Assembly (NCBI RefSeq): GCF_043876835.1
Contig: NZ_JBAWJZ010000002.1
Location: 62,001 to 126,000, forward strand
Direction of reading: 5' to 3'
From: Yeosuana sp043876835
Lineage (GTDB): Bacteria; Bacteroidota; Bacteroidia; Flavobacteriales; Flavobacteriaceae
DNA: 64,000 bases
The notes below the pieces were generated by a model. The model searched no databases and was not told the origin of the DNA. It saw only the letters and a program-made list of their open reading frames with translations. Positions 42,808-52,146 of the stretch are shown here, in pieces (position 1 is the stretch's first letter; the number at the start of each line of letters is the position of its first letter). A program made the translations under genes and the position numbers.

Positions 42808-45789
42808 ATGCAAAATAAAGGATTAGTAAAATTATTTGCAGTTTTATTCGGTTTAGTGAGTATTTACCAACTCTCTTTTACGTTTAAAGCGAATCAAATA
42901 GAAAGAAAGGCAAAGGAAATTGCTGTTAGTAAAGTTCCAGACACAGAAGCAGATTACAGAGTTAAAAGAAGTAATGAAGAAGCAAATTATTTAGAATCAA
43001 TTGCTACTGATACTGTTTTTAATATCGGTATTGCAAAATTCACATATAATGATGTGAAAGAAAAAGCAATGAATCTTGGTCTTGACCTTAAAGGTGGTAT
43101 CAATGTAATTCTGCAAGTATCTGTAAAAGACATTTTAAAAGGATTGGCAAATAATAGTAAAAACCCAATTTTTAATAAAGCTTTAGATGATGCTTCCGAG
43201 CTTCAAAAAAATAGCCAAAACACATATTTAGAAGATTTCTTTAAAGCTTTCGATGCTATTAAAGGTGATACGAAACTAGCTTCTCCAGATATATTTTATA
43301 CTAAGGCACTTGATGGTGAGATTGATGGAAGTATGTCTGACGATGAAGTAAAACAAGTTATTCAAACAAAAATTGACGAATCTATAGTTTCAGCATTTGA
43401 AGTACTACGTAAACGTATCGATGAATTTGGTGTTACTTCACCAAACATTCAACGTTTAGGAACATCAGGAAGAATTCTAGTTGAATTACCAGGTGTTAAA
43501 GATGTAGAACGTGCTACTGGATTATTACAAAGTACTGCACAATTAGAATTTTGGGATGCTTATAAAGGAGAACAATTCTTTCCATTTTTATCTCAAGCCA
43601 ATGAAGTTTTAAAAGGTATTGTAAATGTCAAACCAGAAGCTCAAGTGGTTGAAGGGAATGATGAGGAAAATGCTACAGACTCTAAAATTGATGAACTTTT
43701 AGGAGATACTAGTACAGATTCTACAGCAGTTGCTGCAAATCCTTTATTTGATTTAATAAAAGGGCAAGGATATTCTGGAGGACCAGTGATTGCAAAATTT
43801 GAGATTAAAGACAAAGACAAGGTTGCTGAATATTTAAACATGCCACAAGTAAGAGCATTACTTCCAGTGGAGCAACGTTATGTTAAATTTGCCTTTGGTA
43901 AACCAGAAAAGGATAGCGAATTAATCGATTTATATGCATTAATTGGAAATAGAGATAATGTTCCAGAATTAAGTGGTGCTGTGGTTACAGATGCAAGAAA
44001 CGCTTTTGGACCAACAGGAAAACCAACAGTTTCAATGCAAATGAATGCTAAAGGAGCTAAAATTTGGGAAGAAATGACCGGTAGAGCTTTTACTCAAGGA
44101 ACTCAAATAGCCATTGTTTTAGATAATATAGTATATTCTGCTCCAGGCGTAACAACTGGACCAATTTCTGGAGGAAATTCTGAAATTTCAGGGAGTTTTA
44201 CATTAAATGAAGCGGTCGATTTAGCAAACGTTTTACGTGCAGGTAAATTACCAGCTCGTGCAGATATCATTCAAAGTGAAGTTGTAGGGCCATCATTAGG
44301 TCAGGAAGCTATTGATAATGGTAAGTTGTCATTTATGATAGCTTTAGCTTTAGTACTTGTTTGGATGATAATTTATTATGGTAAAGCTGGTGGTTTTGCA
44401 GATATTGCTATGGTTTTGAATATCGTGTTGATTTTTGGTATTCTTTCAGGGTTAGGTGCGGTATTAACTCTTCCTGGTATTGCCGGTATCGTGCTTACTA
44501 TTGGTATGTCTGTTGATGCCAACGTAATTATTTACGAACGTATTAGGGAAGAGATAGCAAAAGGAAAAGGACAAAAAGAAGCTATTCAAGATGGTTTTAG
44601 TAATGCTTTATCATCAATTTTAGATGCTAACATTACTACTGGTTTAACAGCATTAATACTGTTTGTTTTTGGTACAGGACCTATTAAAGGATTTGCTACC
44701 ACGTTATTAATTGGTATTGGTACATCATTATTTACTGCCATTTTTATCACAAGATTGTTAATTGATTGGTATGTTAATAGAGGTAGAAAATTAGATTTCT
44801 CAACAGCTTTAACAAAAAATCTTTTTAGAAATCTTAATATCGAATTCCTTAAAAAGCGTAAAGTTGCTTATATAGTATCTGGAACATTTATTTTAATAAG
44901 TTTAGGATCATTGTTAACAGAAGGCTTGGACCAAGGTGTTGATTTTGTTGGAGGAAGAACGTATCAAGTACGTTTTGCTCAAGATGTTAATGCTTCAGAA
45001 ATTACAGCTACTTTATCTAAAGTTTTTGGAAGTGCTGATGCAAAAACTTTTGGTGAAGCCAATCAGTTAAAAATCACAACAAAATATAAAGTTAATGAAA
45101 CAGGTGCTGAGGTAGATGAGCAATTAAGAGTTGATTTATACAAAGCATTACAACCACATTTAGATGGGTTAACTTATGAAGATTTTATTAGTGATGCCGA
45201 TACTAAAACAGTTGGATTAATGAAATATTACAAGGTAAGTCCAACTATTGCCGATGATATACAAAAAGCATCATTCTGGGCAATTTTAGGATCATTAATT
45301 GTGGTATTCTTATATATCCTATTGCGTTTCAAAAAATGGCAATTCTCATTAGGTGCTGTTTTGGCGGTATTCCATGATGTATTAATAGTTCTTGGAGTAT
45401 TCTCTTTAACTTATAAGTTTTTACCTTTCAGTATGGAAATCGACCAAGCCTTTATTGCAGCTATATTAACGGTAATTGGTTATTCATTGAACGATACGGT
45501 AATTGTTTTCGACCGTGTTAGGGAATACCTTAATGAACATACTTCTTGGAATTTTGAAAAAGTTGTAGACGTATCATTAAGCAGTACTTTAGGAAGAACA
45601 TTAAACACTTCATCAACAACGTTGGTAGTATTATTAGCCATCTTTATTTTTGGCGGTGATTCTATCAGAGGATTTATGTTTGCATTAATAGTTGGTATTG
45701 TAGTTGGAACATACTCATCACTATTTATTGCAACACCTTTAATGTACGATACAATAGATAAAGCAGAAAAAAAGAAGAAAATTAACTAA
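42808..45789 (+). CDS. secDF: Protein translocase subunits SecD and SecF, fused (SecDF)
   Basis: A 993-residue fusion of SecD and SecF, twelve-helix membrane protein that uses proton flow to assist SecYEG export. SecD part: helix 1, the LGLDLKGGINVILQV D1 motif, a large periplasmic head with a roughly 50-residue acidic insert (VEGNDEENATDSKIDELLGDTS region), then helices with GMSVDANVIIYERIREE. SecF part from about 680: GVDFVGGRTYQVRF and VIGYSLNDTVIVFDRVREY. The fused form is usual in Bacteroidota. I use ATG 42808; the TTG at 42787 adds seven polar residues before the first helix. A strong terminator follows. Confidence 0.96.
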   Translation: MQNKGLVKLFAVLFGLVSIYQLSFTFKANQIERKAKEIAVSKVPDTEADYRVKRSNEEANYLESIATDTVFNIGIAKFTYNDVKEKAMNLGLDLKGGINVILQVSVKDILKGLANNSKNPIFNKALDDASELQKNSQNTYLEDFFKAFDAIKGDTKLASPDIFYTKALDGEIDGSMSDDEVKQVIQTKIDESIVSAFEVLRKRIDEFGVTSPNIQRLGTSGRILVELPGVKDVERATGLLQSTAQLEFWDAYKGEQFFPFLSQANEVLKGIVNVKPEAQVVEGNDEENATDSKIDELLGDTSTDSTAVAANPLFDLIKGQGYSGGPVIAKFEIKDKDKVAEYLNMPQVRALLPVEQRYVKFAFGKPEKDSELIDLYALIGNRDNVPELSGAVVTDARNAFGPTGKPTVSMQMNAKGAKIWEEMTGRAFTQGTQIAIVLDNIVYSAPGVTTGPISGGNSEISGSFTLNEAVDLANVLRAGKLPARADIIQSEVVGPSLGQEAIDNGKLSFMIALALVLVWMIIYYGKAGGFADIAMVLNIVLIFGILSGLGAVLTLPGIAGIVLTIGMSVDANVIIYERIREEIAKGKGQKEAIQDGFSNALSSILDANITTGLTALILFVFGTGPIKGFATTLLIGIGTSLFTAIFITRLLIDWYVNRGRKLDFSTALTKNLFRNLNIEFLKKRKVAYIVSGTFILISLGSLLTEGLDQGVDFVGGRTYQVRFAQDVNASEITATLSKVFGSADAKTFGEANQLKITTKYKVNETGAEVDEQLRVDLYKALQPHLDGLTYEDFISDADTKTVGLMKYYKVSPTIADDIQKASFWAILGSLIVVFLYILLRFKKWQFSLGAVLAVFHDVLIVLGVFSLTYKFLPFSMEIDQAFIAAILTVIGYSLNDTVIVFDRVREYLNEHTSWNFEKVVDVSLSSTLGRTLNTSSTTLVVLLAIFIFGGDSIRGFMFALIVGIVVGTYSSLFIATPLMYDTIDKAEKKKKIN

Positions 45790-45813
45790 CTCAAATTTTC
45801 TTTTATAAGAAGG

Positions 45814-45847
45814 GCCTATCATCAAAATGATGATAGGCTTTTTTTGT
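45814..45847 (+). terminator. Intrinsic terminator of secDF
   Basis: A 10-bp perfect stem (45814-45823 with 45829-45838), loop AAAAT, followed by seven or more T residues. Confidence 0.9.
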
Positions 45848-45903
45848 TTATTTTATTAAAAAATATAAAGTCAACAGCACATACAATGAGAGTTTAATTT
45901 ATA

Positions 45904-45911
45904 TACATTTG
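45904..45911 (+). promoter_or_regulatory. -7 element for the PurD-like gene
   Basis: TACATTTG fits TAnnTTTG, about 50 bases before the TTG start at 45962. Confidence 0.5.
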
Positions 45912-45961
45912 CTTAAAATTAAGAAGCATCAAATCATATTTAAATCACTAATACTTTCCAG

Positions 45962-47257
45962 TTGAAAGCACAACAAGCCTTGGGCAAAAAATTTCTTTTT
46001 GTATCGCGATGGGGCGAATCATTAGATATTGCAAATACAATTAAAACTGAAGGACACGAAGTCAAACTCTTTATTGAAGACAGAGAATCCAAAGAAATCG
46101 GGTATGGTTTTTTAGATAAAGTTACAAAGTGGGAAAAGCATATTGACTGGGCCGATATTATTATTTTTGATTACACAGGTTATGGTAAAATTGCCAGCGA
46201 ATTAAGGGCTTCTGGTAAATTGGTAATTGGTGGAACCGAGTATACAGATAAACTGGAATTAGATAGAAATTTTGGGCAATCTGAATTGAAAAAGCACAAA
46301 ATTAAAGTACTACCATCTAAAGAATTTATATCATTTAATGAAGCCATAAACTATGTTGAAAGCAATCCAAATACATACGTAATTAAACCTTGTGGGGAAA
46401 CACAGGAACTTAAGCAGTTATTGTTTGTAGGAAGTGATGATGAAGGTTTAGATGTGATTCGTGTTTTAAAAGCCTATGAAAAATCATGGGGAAACGATTT
46501 TGGGAATTTTCAATTACAAAGAAAAGTTAAAGGTGTAGAAATTTCTATTGCGGCATTCTTTAATGGAAAAGAATTTGTTTACCCAATTAATATCACCTTT
46601 GAGCATAAAAAGTTGTTTCCTAAAGAACTGGGTGTATCTACTGGTGAGATGGGAACGAGCATGTTTTGGACTAAAGATTCACCAATATTTGATGCCACTC
46701 TTTTAAAATTTCAAAATACATTAGCGAAAAATAATTTTATTGGTCATATCGATATCAACTGTATAGTTAACGGTAACGGTATTTATCCTTTAGAATTCAC
46801 TTCAAGGTTTGGATACCCTCAGATATTTATACAACGTGCGGGAATTAATGAGCCAATAGGCGAGATGTTTTTAAAAATTGCATCAGGGAAAAGTTTTAAG
46901 ATAAATGTTAAAAAAGGATTTCAAGTTGGAGCTTTTATTGTAGTGCCACCATTTCCATATGATGACAAAAAAACATTTAAACTTTTTTCAAAAGATGCCG
47001 TGGTGGTGTTTAAAAAAAATGGAAAAGAAGGTGTGCATCCTATGCATTTAAAAAAGGTGAATGATGAATGGCTTATTACAGGAAACATGGGAATTGCTGT
47101 ATTGGTTACTGGTGTAGGACAAACTATGAAGGACGCTCAAAAAATGATGTACAATAGAATAAGCAATGTCATAATTAATAACGCTTACTATAGAACTGAT
47201 ATTGGCGACAGGTGGGCTGAAGATTCTGATAAACTTTGGTCTTGGGGTTTGTTATAA
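45962..47257 (+). CDS. PurD-like ATP-grasp protein, TTG start
   Basis: About 431 residues resembling phosphoribosylamine-glycine ligase in layout. An N-terminal pre-ATP-grasp fold (KFLFVSRWGESLDIANTI) is followed by an ATP-grasp domain (YVIKPCG, QRKVKGVEISIAAFFNG, GEMGTSMFW, FIGHIDINCIV, PLEFTSRFGYPQ). A C-terminal domain has NAYYRTDIGDRW, similar to the PurD end. True PurD motifs at the glycine/PRA site are altered, so I call it a PurD-like ligase of unknown substrate. No ATG exists upstream of the conserved region. TTG at 45962 or TTG at 45980 (MGKKFLFVSRW) must be used. A GNAT gene follows 13 bases later, probably in one operon. Confidence 0.8.
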   Translation: MKAQQALGKKFLFVSRWGESLDIANTIKTEGHEVKLFIEDRESKEIGYGFLDKVTKWEKHIDWADIIIFDYTGYGKIASELRASGKLVIGGTEYTDKLELDRNFGQSELKKHKIKVLPSKEFISFNEAINYVESNPNTYVIKPCGETQELKQLLFVGSDDEGLDVIRVLKAYEKSWGNDFGNFQLQRKVKGVEISIAAFFNGKEFVYPINITFEHKKLFPKELGVSTGEMGTSMFWTKDSPIFDATLLKFQNTLAKNNFIGHIDINCIVNGNGIYPLEFTSRFGYPQIFIQRAGINEPIGEMFLKIASGKSFKINVKKGFQVGAFIVVPPFPYDDKKTFKLFSKDAVVVFKKNGKEGVHPMHLKKVNDEWLITGNMGIAVLVTGVGQTMKDAQKMMYNRISNVIINNAYYRTDIGDRWAEDSDKLWSWGLL

Positions 47258-47270
47258 TACCTGAATTAAG

Positions 47271-47726
47271 ATGACTTTTGAGGTTTGTAATAATTGCAAT
47301 GAATTTTTTAAAATCCTTCCATTTGATTGGCAAGAAAGTATTTTGCCTCATTGGGAAACAATTAAAGAAACTACAAAAGGATATCTTTTAGTCGAAAACC
47401 AAGAAATAATTGCTGGAGGGTTAGTGTTTTATAAATGTCCACCAGATATGCTATATGCTGTTGACGAGGCAAATAAATGGATAAAAAAAGGTTATTTATA
47501 TTTAGGCTTTATTTATGTTATTGAAGAAAGAAGACATCAAAATTTAGGTTCAGTTTGGTTAAGTAACCTAAAACAAATGTTTCCTAATCAAAAGTATTGG
47601 TTAACTATTGAAGATTTAAAATTAGATACATTCTATAAAAAAAATGAATTTAAAAAGATAAAAACTTTATTTAATGTTGACCAAGAAGAATGGCTTTATG
47701 TTTATGAACCAAAGTCTATTTCCTGA
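47271..47726 (+). CDS. GNAT family N-acetyltransferase
   Basis: A 151-residue protein with GNAT-type order. A central strand pair (GYLLVENQEIIAGGLVFY) precedes YLYLGFIYVIEERRHQNLGSVWLSNL, which holds the acetyl-CoA-binding R/Q-x-x-G-x-G/S-like turn. A late strand (YWLTIED) and YKKNEFKKI follow. The acceptor substrate is unknown. It is 13 bases downstream of the PurD-like gene, and the pairing suggests that the acetyltransferase modifies the ligase substrate or product. Convergent with the DUF192 gene, only two bases between stops. Confidence 0.8.
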   Translation: MTFEVCNNCNEFFKILPFDWQESILPHWETIKETTKGYLLVENQEIIAGGLVFYKCPPDMLYAVDEANKWIKKGYLYLGFIYVIEERRHQNLGSVWLSNLKQMFPNQKYWLTIEDLKLDTFYKKNEFKKIKTLFNVDQEEWLYVYEPKSIS

Positions 47727-47728
47727 TT

Positions 47729-48226
47729 TTAGTTCTGAAAATCTATCTCATCACCTACAGCAATCGACCAAGAATCAACCAAGCCTGCATTGATTTCTAA
47801 AACGTATTTCGCAGGAAAATTAGAAGGCAAAGAGGTCTCATCAAAAGGTTTGGCGTTTTTTTGAAAACTCACTATTTTTTTGTCATCATTAATGAAGATT
47901 AAATCCAATGGGATTTTAGTGTTTTTCATATAGAAAAACCGTTCTCTTGTATCATCAAAAATAAATAGCATGCCTTGATTTGATTTCATTGAATTTCTGT
48001 ACATCAAGCCTGTTTGAATTTCATAATCATTATCAGCTATTTCAATATCCAAATTTACTTTTGTTGAGTCAGAAGTAGTTTTAAAAATCTCAAGATTTCC
48101 TTCTTTTTTAAAAGCTATTTCAGCCTGTTTTATGGTTTTATTGCTTTCGTTTTTGCAAGATGACAGGCAAACAGAAAAGGTTGCAAAAACCAAAAGGGCG
48201 TAAAAACTTGGGTTTTTAAAAAGCAT
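47729..48226 (-). CDS. DUF192 domain lipoprotein
   Basis: About 165 residues. A lipoprotein signal (LSSC lipobox) precedes a DUF192 domain with its signature GLMYRNSM, QGMLFIFDD, FYMKNTKIPLDLIFI and final GDEIDF. DUF192 proteins are small beta-barrel proteins of unknown function. I use the Met at 48226 (MLFKNPSFYALLVF), because the ATG at 48277 would put 17 residues ahead of the lipobox and overlap lgt. With the chosen start it lies one base after the lgt stop, tightly coupled to lgt. Confidence 0.88.
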   Translation of the reverse strand: MLFKNPSFYALLVFATFSVCLSSCKNESNKTIKQAEIAFKKEGNLEIFKTTSDSTKVNLDIEIADNDYEIQTGLMYRNSMKSNQGMLFIFDDTRERFFYMKNTKIPLDLIFINDDKKIVSFQKNAKPFDETSLPSNFPAKYVLEINAGLVDSWSIAVGDEIDFQN

Positions 48227-48227
48227 C

Positions 48228-49157
48228 TTATTTAACAGGTGTTTTTGGTTTGTAAACAAACATAAAATATAAACCAATAATAATAAAAGGAATACTTAAC
48301 CATTGCCCGGTATTAAAACCAAACCAGTTAATATATTCATCACCTTGAGGTTCTTTTACAAATTCCACAAAGAATCTAATGGTCCAAAGTAACACTAAAA
48401 ATAAACCAAATAAGAAACCGGTTTGCTCTCTTTTTTTAGTTTTAGAGTAGAAAAACCACAAAATTAAAAACACAAAAATGTAACAGAAAGATTCATATAA
48501 TTGTGCTGGATGTCTGTAAGGAACAGCTTCTAATAGACTCTGAAATTGAGGATTTTCAGTCACTGCATCATAGGCTTTTTGAACATTTTTTATTCCTGTA
48601 AGTTTAACAATTTCACTTTTGTAATAATAGTCTTGGATAAATCGAACTCCAAAACCAGATTCGGTTACTTTACCAATTATTTCAGAATTAATGAAATTTC
48701 CAATTCTAATAAAAACAGCTCCCGAAGCTACAGAAATAACTACTCTGTCTAAAATCCAAAGTAATGATTTGTAGTTGTATTTTTTTCTGTATAAATACAT
48801 GCCTATTATAATTCCGATAGCTGCTCCATGGCTTGCTAAACCTTGAAAACCTGTAAACTCGAATCTTGGATGAAAACGAAAGGGGAGGAAAATGCTAAAA
48901 AAATCTTGTGATATTAATTCTGACTGATAAAACAATACATGACCCAATCGAGCACCAATCATGGTTGCTAAAACGGTGTATATAAATAATGGATCTAAAT
49001 ATTCTAATGAAACTTTTTCTTTGGTGAAAATACGCTTCATAATATACCAGCCAAGTATAAAAGCTACAATCCACATAACGCTGTAAAAGTGAAGTTTAAA
49101 ATTGCCTATAATTTCTATTCCCGTTAATGGATTCCAGTCGAACTTTAATAAATGCAT
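48228..49157 (-). CDS. lgt: Prolipoprotein diacylglyceryl transferase
   Basis: A 309-residue inner-membrane enzyme that transfers diacylglycerol from phosphatidylglycerol to the lipobox cysteine of prolipoproteins. About seven hydrophobic helices. Family segments: GARLGHVLFY, FQGLASHGAAIGI, RIGNFINSEIIG, YRHPAQLYES and TGFLFGLFLVLLWTIRFFVEF (the Lgt signature region). It contains a larger loop after the IGNFINSE motif than enterobacterial Lgt. The DUF192 lipoprotein gene is directly downstream. This window encodes several lipoproteins that depend on this enzyme. Confidence 0.96.
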   Translation of the reverse strand: MHLLKFDWNPLTGIEIIGNFKLHFYSVMWIVAFILGWYIMKRIFTKEKVSLEYLDPLFIYTVLATMIGARLGHVLFYQSELISQDFFSIFLPFRFHPRFEFTGFQGLASHGAAIGIIIGMYLYRKKYNYKSLLWILDRVVISVASGAVFIRIGNFINSEIIGKVTESGFGVRFIQDYYYKSEIVKLTGIKNVQKAYDAVTENPQFQSLLEAVPYRHPAQLYESFCYIFVFLILWFFYSKTKKREQTGFLFGLFLVLLWTIRFFVEFVKEPQGDEYINWFGFNTGQWLSIPFIIIGLYFMFVYKPKTPVK

Positions 49158-49276
49158 AAGGTTTGTTTTTACTATGTAAAGATAATGGATTGGTATAACT
49201 TTTATAATGTTTCCAATGTTAAATTGAATATAATGACACCAAAAAGAGGGACATTATTGAAATGCTACAACGGAAT

Positions 49277-50407
49277 TTATTTAGTGAGTTCTAAAACTTC
49301 AACTTCAAAAATTAAATTTGATTTAGGCGGAATAATAACATTACCCGTTTCACCATAAGCCAAATAAAAAGGAATGAAAATAGTTGCTTTGTCTCCAACA
49401 TGTAATTGTTGAAGTCCTTCTTTCAACCCTGCAATCATTTTAGCATTTGGGCTTAAATCTGCTTTTATTGGCTGATAATCATTATTTGCAGCTCTGTCTT
49501 CTTCTACAGCATTTTGAGCTTTAGCAGTTTCTAATTTACTGGTTTGAAGTAAAGTACCATCCTCGAAATAAACAGTATAATCTGTCAATACTTTTGAATT
49601 TTCCTTTAATTTTTTTCCAGTTCCTTTTTCTGAAACAAAAAATTGTAAGCCAGATGGCAATAAGGTTGCCTTTTCTAGTTGTTTGCTAAATTTTGCTTTG
49701 CTAGCATTTTTAATTGCTTCTTCCTTTTCAATACGTTTTTTTTCGATGCGTTCCAATTCTGCAAAATGATTTATAAAAATATTGGGAGCATCAAAAGCTT
49801 TTGCTTTAACACCTATTCGAATAATATTAATTTCTTTTAAAACAACATCTTTCAATGGTTTGTCATTAGTTTCAGAAGTTTTAACATTCGAAATGGAATC
49901 TAAAACATCAAAACCTGAAATCAATTCACCAAAAATACTATGAACATTATCTAGATTTGGATTGGGTATTTCAGTAATATAAAATTGACTTCCATTTGTG
50001 TTTGGACCAGAATTCGCCATTCCTAAAACACCAGGTTTGTCATGCATTAAATCTGGATTAAACTCATCATCAAATCTGTAACCAGGGTTTCCAAAACCAG
50101 TTCCTAAAGGGTCGCCACCTTGTATGAGAAAACTATCTATTACTCGATAAAAAATGGTACCGTTATAAAACTTTTTTTCTTTATATATACTATCAACCAA
50201 TGTATTGGTTCCTTCTGCTAATGACACAAAATTGGCAACTGTATTTGGCGCTTTTTTGTAATATAGTTTGGCTAACATGATTCCTTTTGAAGTAATCATT
50301 TCTGCATAAATACCATCTTCAAGATTTGGATATTTATTTTGGCAAGCTATTACTAAAAGCAAAAAGCTAAACAAAAAAAACTTTATAAAATTACTTATAT
50401 AGCGCAT
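49277..50407 (-). CDS. Cyclophilin-FKBP fusion peptidyl-prolyl isomerase lipoprotein
   Basis: A 376-residue lipoprotein (lipobox VIAC) carrying two different prolyl isomerase domains. The cyclophilin domain covers about 32-200, with FYNGTIFYRVIDSFLIQGGDP and GVLGMANSGPNTNGSQFYIT. A Lys/Glu-rich helix (about 215-245) separates it from a C-terminal FKBP domain at about 255-376 (DYTVYFEDGTLLQTSK, MIAGLKEGLQQLHVGDKATIFIP, YGETGNVIIPPKSNLIFEVEVL). Likely a periplasmic or surface folding catalyst. Twelve bases downstream of gldI on the same strand, so it extends a nrnA-gldI-PPIase operon. Confidence 0.92.
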   Translation of the reverse strand: MRYISNFIKFFLFSFLLLVIACQNKYPNLEDGIYAEMITSKGIMLAKLYYKKAPNTVANFVSLAEGTNTLVDSIYKEKKFYNGTIFYRVIDSFLIQGGDPLGTGFGNPGYRFDDEFNPDLMHDKPGVLGMANSGPNTNGSQFYITEIPNPNLDNVHSIFGELISGFDVLDSISNVKTSETNDKPLKDVVLKEINIIRIGVKAKAFDAPNIFINHFAELERIEKKRIEKEEAIKNASKAKFSKQLEKATLLPSGLQFFVSEKGTGKKLKENSKVLTDYTVYFEDGTLLQTSKLETAKAQNAVEEDRAANNDYQPIKADLSPNAKMIAGLKEGLQQLHVGDKATIFIPFYLAYGETGNVIIPPKSNLIFEVEVLELTK

Positions 50408-50419
50408 GGTATATAAGAT

Positions 50420-50959
50420 TTACTTTTCAGAGATAGAATTTACTGTTACTTCACAAATAAGAGGCATGTTGGTGCCAATTTTATTTTGGTCACCATAGTA
50501 ACCGTATGCTTTTTGTGACGGAAAAAGGAATGTAACGGTTTCACCTGTTTTCATAAGTTTTAAACCTTCGCGCATGCCAGTAAACAATTCTTCTTGATCC
50601 ATTACATACGATTGAGTTTTAATATCATCTTTTGAATATATTAACGCTCCATTTAATGCTTTGACATTGTAATTGAAACTTACTATGTTGCCAAAAGAAG
50701 GTGTTTTTAAAGAATCAACTTCTGTTTTTACATTATAGTAATACCAAAATCCGCTTTGAGATGCATTATATTCAATTTTTTTTTCTGATAAAAATTTTTG
50801 AATACTGGCTTGTTCTTTGGCATTTAATTTTTTATTTCTTTCAACAGAAGCATCAATAAATGAACCTGTTTTTATCGAAATTGGTTTTCGTGCTTCAGGT
50901 GACTTACAGCCAACAAAAATAAGTAGCACAACAGCTAAACAAAAAATCTTATTCATCAT
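50420..50959 (-). CDS. gldI: Gliding motility lipoprotein GldI (FKBP-type PPIase)
   Basis: A 179-residue lipoprotein (lipobox FVGC) with an FKBP-type domain at about 85-178 (VSFNYNVKALNGALIYS, LFTGMREGLKLMKTGETVTFLFPSQKAYGYYGD). In Flavobacteriia, GldI is an isomerase needed for gliding, presumably by folding other Gld or type IX secretion proteins. It overlaps the end of nrnA by 11 bases and precedes a second PPIase lipoprotein gene. The nrnA-gldI neighbourhood supports the GldI name over a general FKBP. Confidence 0.9.
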   Translation of the reverse strand: MMNKIFCLAVVLLIFVGCKSPEARKPISIKTGSFIDASVERNKKLNAKEQASIQKFLSEKKIEYNASQSGFWYYYNVKTEVDSLKTPSFGNIVSFNYNVKALNGALIYSKDDIKTQSYVMDQEELFTGMREGLKLMKTGETVTFLFPSQKAYGYYGDQNKIGTNMPLICEVTVNSISEK

Positions 50960-51968
50960 TTAGGGCTTTAGAATAGCTTGGTAATATACTAATAAAATTT
51001 TTAATTGTATCATTTAATGATAAATCACTCCTTCCGCCAGCAGCATTTATATGTCCTCCACCGTTAAAGTGCACTCTTGAAAAATCATTAACTGAAAAAT
51101 TCCCTTTAGAACGTAATGAGATTTTTATGATACCTTCTTGCTTGTCTTCAATAAATATCGCTGCAAAAATTATGTTATCTAATGATAGGCCATAATTTAC
51201 AATACCTTCAGTATCTCCTTTCTTAAAATTATAGGTGTTTAATTCTTCTTGTGAAAGCGAAATATAAGCCGTTCTTAATTCTGGAATCACTTTTAAGTTT
51301 TTAAGGGCACAACCTAAAAGTTGGAGTTTTTCATAACTGTTTGTGTCATATACTTGATTATGAATATATGCACTATCGGCACCTTTTTCAATAAGATTTG
51401 CAATAATTCTATGTGTGGTACTTGTTGTACAAGGGAATCTGAAAGAACCTGTATCGGTCATAATTCCTAGATACAAACAAGTTGCAATATTTGTATCAAT
51501 TAGATCAGAATCGCCTAACATATCAATAAAATGATAAATCATTTCGCAGGTAGAACTCATGGTAACATCAGAAAATATAAATTCTGCATAATCATCAGGT
51601 TCTTGATGGTGGTCAATTAATATCTTAATGCCTTTACTTTGTTCTAAAACGGTTTCCATATTACCAGTTCTATGTATGGCATTAAAATCTAATGTAAAAA
51701 TGATATCAGCTTTATTAATTAAATTATTACAGGTATCAGTCTGATAATCATGAATTAAAACAGTATTGTCACCAGGAACCCATTTTAAAAAACCAGGGTA
51801 GTCGTTTGGTGAAATAACTGTAACATAATGATTGTATTTTTTAAGATAATGATACAAACCTAATGTAGAACCCATGGCATCTCCATCAGGATTTTTATGG
51901 GGAACAATCACAATGTGCTTAGGGGTTGCTAATAAAAGCTTTATTTTTTCAATGTCTTGCTGTATCAT
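50949..51968 (-). CDS. nrnA: Bifunctional oligoribonuclease/PAP phosphatase (DHH family)
   Basis: A 339-residue DHH/DHHA1 phosphoesterase. The N-terminal metal-binding motifs are visible: HKNPDGDAMGS, TLDFNAIHRTG, the DHH signature DHHQEPD, and GIMTDTGSFRF. The C-terminal DHHA1 nucleic-acid-binding domain has FNGGGHINAAGG. NrnA degrades short RNA and dephosphorylates 3'-phosphoadenosine 5'-phosphate. The 11-base overlap with gldI shows translational coupling. Confidence 0.92.
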   Translation of the reverse strand: MIQQDIEKIKLLLATPKHIVIVPHKNPDGDAMGSTLGLYHYLKKYNHYVTVISPNDYPGFLKWVPGDNTVLIHDYQTDTCNNLINKADIIFTLDFNAIHRTGNMETVLEQSKGIKILIDHHQEPDDYAEFIFSDVTMSSTCEMIYHFIDMLGDSDLIDTNIATCLYLGIMTDTGSFRFPCTTSTTHRIIANLIEKGADSAYIHNQVYDTNSYEKLQLLGCALKNLKVIPELRTAYISLSQEELNTYNFKKGDTEGIVNYGLSLDNIIFAAIFIEDKQEGIIKISLRSKGNFSVNDFSRVHFNGGGHINAAGGRSDLSLNDTIKNFISILPSYSKALNDE

Positions 51969-52005
51969 AGAAGGCGAATATACAATTTTTTTAAAATTGG
52001 ATTGA

Positions 52006-52036
52006 TTTGTTTATAATAAGAAATGCATTACTTTTG
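52006..52036 (+). promoter_or_regulatory. Full Bacteroidota promoter for ndk
   Basis: -33 box TTTG at 52006-52009, 19 bases, then -7 box TACTTTTG at 52029-52036. This is the best match to the phylum consensus in the window. The leader to the ndk ATG is about 105 bases. Confidence 0.75.
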
Positions 52037-52146
52037 CACGAAAATTAAAAAGAAGATAATTAATCTGGTTTCTTTGGGTGAAATTGCAATTTCAGGAGAA
52101 TATTTTTAATAAATCTTTAAAAACAGAATAAATTTAAAATTATAAA

